DNA of 11,915 nucleotides, from positions 1 to 11,915 of the forward strand of contig DVMZ01000104.1 of the NCBI GenBank assembly GCA_018714725.1. Reading direction: 5' to 3'. The notes under the pieces were generated by a model. It saw nothing but the letters and a program-made list of their open reading frames with translations, was not told where the DNA came from and ran no database searches. This document shows, in pieces, positions 1-5,547 of this stretch. A program made the position numbers and the translations under genes. Every line of letters starts with the position of its first letter. The stretch's first letter is position 1. The DNA comes from Candidatus Scatosoma pullistercoris (GTDB lineage: Bacteria > Bacillota > Clostridia > Christensenellales > Borkfalkiaceae).

Positions 1-1
1 A

Positions 2-439
2 AACGCGGAATTCCTCCGCTATGGCGTCATGCACCGGAACACCTATATTCAGTCGCCCGATGTTTTAAGGCGTGATTTTTCGGTTAAGAATAATGGGAAC
101 CTTTATTTTGCGGGCCAGATGACGGGCGTCGAGGGGTATGTCGAAAGCGCGGCAAGCGGACTTCTGGCGGCGGTGCATCTGGCGGATAAAATTCTCGGCC
201 GGCCGGCCCGTGTCTTTGACGACCGGACGATCTGCGGGGCGCTGGAAACGTACATTTCCACGCCGAACAAGGATTTTCAGCCGATGAACGCCAATTTCGG
301 CATTCTCGCGCCGCTCGCGGAGCGCATCCGGGACAAACGGGAGAGATACCGCGCTTTGGCGGAGCGGTCGCTGGCTGCCATGCGGGAAATTCTCGGCGAA
401 GAGGGCATACGGGAAAATTCCTCTGTGCCGCAGGAATAA
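2..439 (+). CDS. trmFO: TrmFO, folate-dependent tRNA U54 methyltransferase, 3' end only
   Basis: This is the C-terminal part of TrmFO, the FAD enzyme that uses methylenetetrahydrofolate to make ribothymidine at position 54 of the tRNA T-loop. The reading frame is open from base 2, so the gene begins outside the window; the ATG at 29 is an internal codon. The visible residues match the conserved C-terminal FAD-binding stretch of the family: RYGVMHRNTYIQSP, then LYFAGQMTGVEGYVESAASG, then FQPMNANFGILAPL. The charged tail after that is normal. It lies 63 bp upstream of hslV on the same strand with no terminator between, so the two are probably co-transcribed. In Bacillus the comparable order is trmFO, xerC (codV), hslV, hslU, codY; here xerC is absent between trmFO and hslV. 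The family assignment is secure from motif conservation. Confidence 0.95.
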   Translation, partial: NAEFLRYGVMHRNTYIQSPDVLRRDFSVKNNGNLYFAGQMTGVEGYVESAASGLLAAVHLADKILGRPARVFDDRTICGALETYISTPNKDFQPMNANFGILAPLAERIRDKRERYRALAERSLAAMREILGEEGIRENSSVPQE

Positions 440-502
440 AAAACGAGAATAGAAATAAAGGCTGTTTTCTGCAAAATTCTGAAAAGGATACGAGAGGTAG
501 TT

Positions 503-1138
503 ATGACGGAATTCAGAGGTACGACGATTTGCGCGGTGAAACGAAACGGCGTCACGGCGATTGCCGGCGACGGCCAGGTCACGATGGGCGAATCGGTGAT
601 ATTCAAAAATTCGGCGATCAAAGTGCGGCGGATTTACGGCGGCAAAGTGATTTTAGGCTTTGCCGGCTCCGTGACCGACGCTTTTTCCCTGTCCGAGCGT
701 TTCGAGGGGATGCTCAACAAATTTGCGGGCAATCTCATGCGTTCGGCGGTGGAGCTGGCGGATCTGTGGCGGAGCGATAAAATCGGCCGGAAACTGGACG
801 CCATGATGATTACGGCGGACGAGAACACGCTGCTCATCATCTCCGGCACGGGCGAAGTGATCGAGCCGGACGGCGGGATCTGCGCGATCGGCAGCGGCGG
901 CAATTACGCGCTGGCGGCGGCGCGCGCGCTGTATGCGGAAACGGATTACGGCGCGGAGGAGATTGCGAGAAAGGCGCTGAAAATCGCTTCGGAAATCTGC
1001 GTGTACACCAACGACAATATCCGTTGCGAAACGGTGGGGAAAGCGCCGGAATGCGGGCCGGAGCCGGCCGCGGAAGACTGCGCGGAGAAAAAGCGCGTCC
1101 GCGCCGCGAAGGCGAAAGAACAGAAGGAGGATGAGTGA
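503..1138 (+). CDS. hslV: HslV (CodW-type) peptidase subunit of the HslVU protease
   Basis: This is the proteolytic subunit of the cytoplasmic ATP-dependent HslVU protease, a two-ring dodecamer of the N-terminal-nucleophile (proteasome beta) fold. Conserved stretches include VTAIAGDGQVTMG, KVILGFAGSVTDAFSL, LIISGTGEVIEPDGGI and AIGSGGNYALAAARAL, with EICVYTND near the end. A GAGAGGT ribosome binding site at 492-498 supports the ATG at 503. The N-terminus (MTEFRGTTICAV) is colinear with Bacillus CodW, with five residues between the initiator Met and the Thr-Thr pair that forms the mature end in most HslV proteins. Either Thr2 (at the place of the catalytic Ser of CodW) or Thr7 after processing could be the nucleophile. 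The protein has 211 residues, against about 175-181 for the family; the excess is a charged tail at about 179-211, rich in Glu, Lys and Ala. Its stop lies three bases before the ATG proposed for hslU. Confidence 0.95.
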   Translation: MTEFRGTTICAVKRNGVTAIAGDGQVTMGESVIFKNSAIKVRRIYGGKVILGFAGSVTDAFSLSERFEGMLNKFAGNLMRSAVELADLWRSDKIGRKLDAMMITADENTLLIISGTGEVIEPDGGICAIGSGGNYALAAARALYAETDYGAEEIARKALKIASEICVYTNDNIRCETVGKAPECGPEPAAEDCAEKKRVRAAKAKEQKEDE

Positions 1139-1140
1139 AT

Positions 1141-2451
1141 ATGGATTTGTCCCCCAAACAGATCGTAAATCAGCTGGATAAATACATCATCGGCCAGGAC
1201 GAGGCGAAAAAAGCGGTGGCCATCGCGCTGAGAAACCGCTATCGCCGCGCTCAGCTCCCGCCCGAAGTGCGGGAGGAAATCACGCCCAAGAACATCATCA
1301 TGAAGGGGCCGACGGGCGTGGGCAAAACGGAGATTGCAAGGCGGCTTGCCAAGCTGGTCAAGGCTCCGTTCGTGAAAGTGGAGGCGACCAAATACACCGA
1401 GGTGGGCTACGTCGGGAAGGACGTCGAAGGCATGATCCGCGATCTTGCGGAGTGCGCTTATCGTCTGGTCAAGACGGAAAAAGAGGAAGAGGTGAAGTCG
1501 AAGGCCACCGCGGCGGCGGAGAAGCGAATTCTGCGGATCCTGGCCGAAGTGAAAAAAGAGGACCGCGGAGAGACGCCCAAAGAACTGTTCGAGGCGAATC
1601 TTCTCGACGGACTCCGGAAGGGCGCCTATGACAACTTAGTGGTGGAAATGGACGTGCAGGACGTTCCGCAGGCGATGGAACTGGTGCCCGGCGGCGCCGC
1701 CATCAGCATCGGGAATATCTTCGGCGATATTTTCAAGGAAAAGAAGAAAAAGCGCAAACTCACCGTCCGCGAAGCGATGCAGATCGCGCTCGAAGAGGAA
1801 GCGTCCAAGCTCGTGGACGAGGACGCCGTGAAGGCGGAAGCGCTCTACCGCGCCGAAAACGACGGCATCGTGTTTATCGACGAGATCGACAAGATTGCGG
1901 GCAAGGGCGAACGCAACGGCGCGGACGTGTCCCGCGAAGGGGTACAGAGAGATATTCTGCCCATCGTCGAAGGCTCCACCGTCGTCACGAAATACGGGCC
2001 GCTCAAAACGGATTTCATTCTCTTTATTGCGGCGGGCGCTTTCCACGTCTCCGCCATCGAGGACCTGATTCCCGAATTGCAGGGCCGTTTCCCCGTCTCG
2101 GTGGAACTGCACAGCCTCAAAAAAGAGGATTTTGTCCGGATCCTTACGGAGACGGAAAACTCGCTGACCTTCCAGTATGCCCAGCTGCTCGGCGTCGATC
2201 ATATCGACCTGCATTTCACGCCCGACGCAATCGAGCGGATTGCGGAGATTTCCGTGGACCTCAACGCCACCAGCGAGGACATCGGCGCGCGGCGCCTGCA
2301 CACCGTTATGGAATATCTTCTCGAAGATATTTCCTTCAATGCGGGCGGGGGAGATTATCCCACCGTTTCGCTGACCATCAACGGCCAGTATGTCGACGAA
2401 CATCTCAGTAAGCTCACGGGCGACCGCGATCTGAAAAAATATGTCCTCTGA
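1141..2451 (+). CDS. hslU: HslU (ClpY/CodX) unfoldase ATPase of the HslVU protease
   Basis: This is the AAA+ ring ATPase that unfolds substrates and feeds them to HslV. From the ATG at 1141 it has 436 residues, close to the family length. Visible motifs are IIGQ at 16-19, Walker A GPTGVGKT at 56-63, the GYVG pore loop at 89-92, a charged I-domain at roughly 105-235 (the family's substrate-entry domain), Walker B IVFIDEID at 243-250, PELQGRF with the arginine finger R316, and the sensor-2 motif GARRLH at 382-387. It ends in DLKKYVL, like the C-terminal tail that docks between HslV subunits. AAGGAGG at 1124-1130 is 10 bases from this ATG. An in-frame GTG at 1135, which overlaps the hslV stop, is the alternative start, but at only four bases from the Shine-Dalgarno it is less favoured. 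Tight spacing to hslV indicates translational coupling. Confidence 0.95.
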   Translation: MDLSPKQIVNQLDKYIIGQDEAKKAVAIALRNRYRRAQLPPEVREEITPKNIIMKGPTGVGKTEIARRLAKLVKAPFVKVEATKYTEVGYVGKDVEGMIRDLAECAYRLVKTEKEEEVKSKATAAAEKRILRILAEVKKEDRGETPKELFEANLLDGLRKGAYDNLVVEMDVQDVPQAMELVPGGAAISIGNIFGDIFKEKKKKRKLTVREAMQIALEEEASKLVDEDAVKAEALYRAENDGIVFIDEIDKIAGKGERNGADVSREGVQRDILPIVEGSTVVTKYGPLKTDFILFIAAGAFHVSAIEDLIPELQGRFPVSVELHSLKKEDFVRILTETENSLTFQYAQLLGVDHIDLHFTPDAIERIAEISVDLNATSEDIGARRLHTVMEYLLEDISFNAGGGDYPTVSLTINGQYVDEHLSKLTGDRDLKKYVL

Positions 2452-2615
2452 CCGTTGCGTTCCCGGCAGGCCGGATCGGAACGGTTTCGGCGGGGCAGGG
2501 GAGCGATGAATGCCTGTTTGTCCCCGGACAGACTTCCGGAAGGACTTTCGGACAGACCGCCTGACGGGAGCACGGCAGGCCGGATAAAATTTTGCAAGCA
2601 GAGAAGGTAAAAAAG
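2452..2615 (+). other. hslU-hisS intergenic spacer with a 13-bp direct repeat
   Basis: No gene is seen in this 164-bp spacer. The sequence CGGCAGGCCGGAT occurs twice in direct orientation, at 2464-2476 and 2573-2585. The first copy sits inside a small hairpin whose arms are CGTTCC (2458-2463) and GGAACG (2478-2483). No U-tract follows it, so it is not a classical terminator. I looked for a His T-box leader ahead of hisS and did not find the conserved T-box core. Confidence 0.5.
2561..2590 (+). promoter_or_regulatory. weak candidate sigma-A promoter for hisS
   Basis: CTGACG at 2561-2566 and TAAAAT at 2585-2590 resemble -35 and -10 hexamers with an 18-bp spacer. They would give a leader of about 20 bases before the hisS ATG. 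The -35 matches four of six consensus positions and the -10 five of six, so this is only a candidate; hisS could equally be read from the hslVU transcript. Confidence 0.3.
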
Positions 2616-3866
2616 ATGATCAATATACCCAAAGGGACAAAGGACGTTCTGCCCGGGGATTCCTATCAATGGCAGTATGTGGAGGGAATCGCCCGGGAAG
2701 TGGCGAAGCTGTACAATCTGAAAGAGATCCGCACGCCCGTATTCGAGCACACGGAGCTGTTCCTGCGCGGCGTGGGGGACACGACCGACATCGTCACCAA
2801 GGAAATGTATACGTTCCGCGATAAAGGAGACCGGTCGATCACCCTGAAACCGGAAGGCACGGCGGGCGCGGCGCGCTCCTATATCGAAAACGGGCTGGCG
2901 GGCGGGGCACAGCCCGTGAAGATGTACTATATCATTCCCGCGTTCCGCTACGAACGTCCCCAGGCGGGCCGGCTGAGGGAATTTCATCAGTTCGGCGTCG
3001 AAGTGTTCGGCGCCAAAGGCGCGGACGCGGACGCGGAGGTCATTTCTCTCGCCGATTCTCTGCTCAGACGGCTGGGAATCAGAGTGAAACTGCACATCAA
3101 CTCGATCGGCTGTCCTCAGTGTCGCGCCGCTTATAACAAAGCGCTGAAAGAATATTTCGCGCCGCATCTGGAAGAGCTCTGCCCCGATTGCCGGGCGCGC
3201 TACGAAAAAAATCCGCTGCGCCTTTTGGATTGCAAAGAGGAATCCTGTAAAAAGATTAATCGCGACGCCCCCGTGATTCTCGATTATCTCTGTCCTGAGT
3301 GCCGCGAACACTTTGAAGCGCTGAAAGGGTATCTCGATCTCGCGGGGATCGGTTACGAAATCGATCCGCGAATCGTCCGGGGTCTCGACTACTATACCCG
3401 TACCGTGTTCGAGTTCGTGTCCGAGGACATCGGCGCGCAGGGAACGGTCTGCGGCGGCGGAAGATACGACGGGCTCATCGAGGAGATCGGCGGCGCGCCG
3501 ACCCCCGCCGTCGGATTTGCCGCGGGAATCGAGCGATTGCTGATGGTGATGGAAGCGGCGGGCACGAAGCCGCCCGCGCCGAAAGGCCCCAAGGTGTATC
3601 TGGCGGGACTGGACGCGGAGTGCCGGAAGAAGGCTTTTGCACTGGCGGAAACCCTCCGGAACGCGGGGATTTCCGCGGAGACCGATCACATGGAACGGTC
3701 GGTCAAGGCGCAGTTCAAATTCGCGGATAAAATCGGGGCGGAATATGTCGCCGTCATCGGCGGGAACGAATTGCTCTCGGGCGTCATGAACGTGAAATGC
3801 CTGGCCGATTCCTCTTCCGAACCGGTGCCGTTTGCGCAGGCGATCGAGTATTTTTCCGAAAAATAA
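2616..3866 (+). CDS. hisS: Histidyl-tRNA synthetase
   Basis: This class II aminoacyl-tRNA synthetase charges tRNA-His in the cytoplasm. The 416 residues contain motif 2 (FRYERPQAGRLREFHQFG, about 110-127), the HisRS-specific LDYYTRTVFE at 257-266, GGGRYDGL at 280-287 and motif 3 (AVGFAAGIERL, 298-308). A C-terminal anticodon-binding domain follows from about 325. Full catalytic length argues against a HisZ paralogue. The insertion region at about 165-230 carries four Cys pairs (166/169, 189/192, 206/211, 226/229), a plausible structural metal site in this lineage, which is inference. I chose the ATG at 2616 because the protein then begins MINIPKGTKDVLPG, as in the family, and GAAGGT at 2603-2608 is well placed. 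A TTG at 2592 in frame would add eight residues and is unlikely. Confidence 0.96.
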   Translation: MINIPKGTKDVLPGDSYQWQYVEGIAREVAKLYNLKEIRTPVFEHTELFLRGVGDTTDIVTKEMYTFRDKGDRSITLKPEGTAGAARSYIENGLAGGAQPVKMYYIIPAFRYERPQAGRLREFHQFGVEVFGAKGADADAEVISLADSLLRRLGIRVKLHINSIGCPQCRAAYNKALKEYFAPHLEELCPDCRARYEKNPLRLLDCKEESCKKINRDAPVILDYLCPECREHFEALKGYLDLAGIGYEIDPRIVRGLDYYTRTVFEFVSEDIGAQGTVCGGGRYDGLIEEIGGAPTPAVGFAAGIERLLMVMEAAGTKPPAPKGPKVYLAGLDAECRKKAFALAETLRNAGISAETDHMERSVKAQFKFADKIGAEYVAVIGGNELLSGVMNVKCLADSSSEPVPFAQAIEYFSEK

Positions 3867-4233
3867 TGTCCGGATACGCGGATTTTGCATCCCGAAATCG
3901 GGGCTGCGTTCTGTGAAGTTTGTTTGGTTTGAGGTCTGTACGGTTGGATATTCCGGCGTTCGAAAACGGGAAAGCCGGTTCCTGCGGTTTCGGGCGTTTG
4001 CCGGCAATCCGTGCGTTTTCTGTGCCGGAGCCTTCGCGGAAGGGATTGCGGCATACATACTTTTTCCCGGTTTGTCCGATACTGATACGGACGGGAAAAG
4101 GGGTGAACAGAAAGGAAAAACGCAAAAGAGCGGCGTAGGACAACGGCGGGGCCGAAATCCCGTGAAGTCGAGAAAGAAAATTCAAGCAAGAACAGCCTGT
4201 CCGGCGTAAGCGGGGCGGGAAAAGGAGAAAATT
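3867..4233 (+). other. hisS-trxA spacer with a candidate structured RNA element
   Basis: No convincing gene is seen in this 367-bp stretch; the short open frames here overlap hisS or lack ribosome binding sites. The clearest structure is at 4000-4052. There GCCGGCAATCC (4000-4010) can pair with GGATTGCGGC (4043-4052), with one bulged G. Inside it CCTTC (4031-4035) and GAAGG (4039-4043) could form a short hairpin with a GCG loop, apart from one shared base. TTTTT follows at 4061-4065, eight bases after the stem, so this is not a typical terminator; it could be a leader structure for trxA. A smaller hairpin with CCCG and CGGG arms lies near 3892-3903. No known riboswitch is recognised. Confidence 0.35.
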
Positions 4234-4548
4234 ATGGTAAAGCATATCAATTCCGAGGAGTTGGAAACCTTGCTCAAAGGCGAAAAACCGGTTGTCTGCG
4301 ATTTCTGGGCAACGTGGTGCGGCCCCTGCCGCATGCTGGCGCCCGTGTTCGAGGAAGTGTCCGAACAGTTTGCGGACAAAGCGGTATTCGTGAAAGTAGA
4401 CGTGGATGAAAACGAATCGGCGGCGGCAAAATACGGAATTTCGTCCATTCCCAACGTTATTTTGTTCAAGGACGGGAAACCGGCGGCGTCGAATCTGGGA
4501 TTTGTTCCCGCGGCCGCGCTGGAAGAATTTGTGAAAGACAATCTCTGA
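4234..4548 (+). CDS. trxA: Thioredoxin
   Basis: This is a complete single-domain thioredoxin of 104 residues, a cytoplasmic dithiol-disulfide oxidoreductase reduced by thioredoxin reductase. The active site WCGPC spans residues 28-32, within DFWATWCGPC; the cis-proline is P73 in SSIPN, and KVDVDEN at 54-60 is typical. There is no signal peptide. AAAGGAG at 4221-4227 lies six bases before the ATG. The one departure is near the C-terminus, where NLGFVPAAALEEF replaces the usual VGA(V/L)-type turn, a minor variation. It is followed after 39 bases by a small membrane protein on the same strand, so the two may share a transcript that ends at the hairpin at 5322-5354. No promoter was clear. Confidence 0.96.
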   Translation: MVKHINSEELETLLKGEKPVVCDFWATWCGPCRMLAPVFEEVSEQFADKAVFVKVDVDENESAAAKYGISSIPNVILFKDGKPAASNLGFVPAAALEEFVKDNL

Positions 4549-4587
4549 TTTCTTTTCGGGAGAAAAAACATCCGTCGAGAGGTGGCT

Positions 4588-5172
4588 ATGAAGAAGTATC
4601 TGCTGGCTCTGCCGATATTTTTGTTTCCTTATTCCCTGTTGTTCGGCCTGTATTGTCTGTATACGGGATTTTTGATGGAATCGGTGTTTCAGAATAACGG
4701 GTATCTGCTGATTCTGGCATTGTTTTTGTGTACGCTGGTATCTCTCGCATTTACGGGGGCGCTCTGCGCCCGGTCTCTCGCCAAAAAAACAGACGCCGCG
4801 GAGATGGCGAAGCTGAATATGATTGTCAAACTCGTTCATATTCCCGCGTATATTGCGATCTTCCTGCTCGGCGCCGTCATGTTGATTTCGGTGTGGGGAA
4901 TCGGATTCACGATCGTCTTTTTCCTGCACGATGTGGCGGCGATCGCCATGACCGGGTTCATCGGTGCGGTTGCGGTCGTGCGCGCGGGCGCGGAAGGGCG
5001 CATCCTCCGCCGGGATGCGGTCTTGTATGCGATCGGGCAGTTTTTGTTCTGTATCGACATTGCGGCCTGCATTTTGTTATATCTCCGCGTGCGCGGAAAA
5101 CGGTTGCCGGCGGAGAGGGTGGACGTCCGTCCGGCCGAAGAACAGCCGGAAGGGCAGGGAAATAAGCTCTGA
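4588..5172 (+). CDS. Five-helix integral membrane protein of unknown function
   Basis: I do not recognise the family. The 194-residue protein has five hydrophobic stretches at about 5-27, 38-60, 82-102, 104-132 and 146-167. Short charged loops separate them, and a hydrophilic tail (about 169-194) is rich in Glu, Arg and Pro. Distinctive residues are KLVHIPAYIAIF at 81-92 at the entry of the third helix, and a buried His-Asp pair (FFLHDVAAIA, 111-120) in the fourth. No signal peptidase site, ATP-binding or catalytic motif is visible. I chose the ATG at 4588, with AGAGG at 4578-4582 ahead of it. An in-frame GTG at 4582 overlaps that site and is unlikely to be the start. It is probably in one transcription unit with trxA, but co-location alone does not assign a redox role. 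Confidence 0.8.
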   Translation: MKKYLLALPIFLFPYSLLFGLYCLYTGFLMESVFQNNGYLLILALFLCTLVSLAFTGALCARSLAKKTDAAEMAKLNMIVKLVHIPAYIAIFLLGAVMLISVWGIGFTIVFFLHDVAAIAMTGFIGAVAVVRAGAEGRILRRDAVLYAIGQFLFCIDIAACILLYLRVRGKRLPAERVDVRPAEEQPEGQGNKL

Positions 5173-5321
5173 GGCAAAGGGGCAGGGTTGAGACGAACGG
5201 AAATGTTTTTCGGTAAACTCGCAGTCGGAGAAGAGGGCGCCCGAGTTTCGCCTTATTTCCGCTTTGTTCTCGGAAAATTAATCTTGCGCACGCGAAAGAA
5301 AAAACGCTGAAAAGCGAAGAA

Positions 5322-5354
5322 TTTCCGGAGACAGCCTGTCTCCGGAAAAATTTT
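5322..5354 (+). terminator. Intrinsic terminator after the trxA/membrane-protein unit
   Basis: TTTCCGGAGACAG (5322-5334) and CTGTCTCCGGAAA (5336-5348) are perfect inverted repeats around a single C, giving a 12-bp stem with a GCC loop. AA and then TTTT at 5351-5354 follow. It separates the upstream genes from the fusion gene and supports that gene being its own unit. Confidence 0.8.
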
Positions 5355-5480
5355 AGAAAAACCGGCGGCGCGATAAAAGCAGGCGCGTTAAGAAGGCGGG
5401 CGATTTCTTTTGAAAGACAATCTGAAGGCGTGAAAACTGATACACAAATGCGGAAACTGTCATTGTGCGGATTTCCCGCG

Positions 5481-5510
5481 TTGACGAAGCCGGGGAAACA
5501 GCGGTATAAT
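5481..5510 (+). promoter_or_regulatory. Sigma-A promoter of the three-domain fusion gene
   Basis: TTGACG at 5481-5486 and a perfect TATAAT at 5505-5510 are separated by 18 bp. Transcription should begin near 5517, about 30 bases before the ATG. This is the strongest promoter match on the plus strand upstream of the gene, and nothing else is transcribed from it within the window. Confidence 0.8.
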
Positions 5511-5547
5511 TTCCTTAAAACCAAGAAAACGGAGGGAGATTATACGG

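Larger units (their letters stand above)
5173..5547 (+). other. Gene-free spacer holding a terminator and a promoter
   Basis: These 375 bases hold no convincing gene. They contain the terminator at 5322-5354 and the promoter at 5481-5510. Just upstream of the promoter there is an imperfect inverted repeat, CACAAATG at 5443-5450 and CATTGTG at 5461-5467 (one bulged A, ten-base loop). It could be an operator or a chance hairpin. Confidence 0.5.

Noticed and set aside
1135..1140. GTG start for hslU overlapping the hslV stop
   Set aside because: It is only four bases from the Shine-Dalgarno, and homologues begin nearer the ATG at 1141. Kept as an alternative.
2452..2615. T-box riboswitch ahead of hisS
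   Set aside because: Expected for a clostridial aminoacyl-tRNA synthetase, but the conserved T-box core and the antiterminator/terminator pair are absent.
2355..4058. 567-codon open frame on the minus strand
   Set aside because: It lies antisense to hisS and the hslU end. The product is His/Arg/Phe-rich with no domain, and hisS is unmistakable on the plus strand.
3832..4209. 125-codon frame spanning the hisS end and spacer
   Set aside because: It overlaps the hisS C-terminus in another frame, has no Shine-Dalgarno site and shows no family resemblance.
3784..4929. 381-codon minus-strand open frame across trxA
   Set aside because: It is antisense to trxA and the membrane-protein gene, low in recognisable motifs, and lacks a plausible ribosome binding site.
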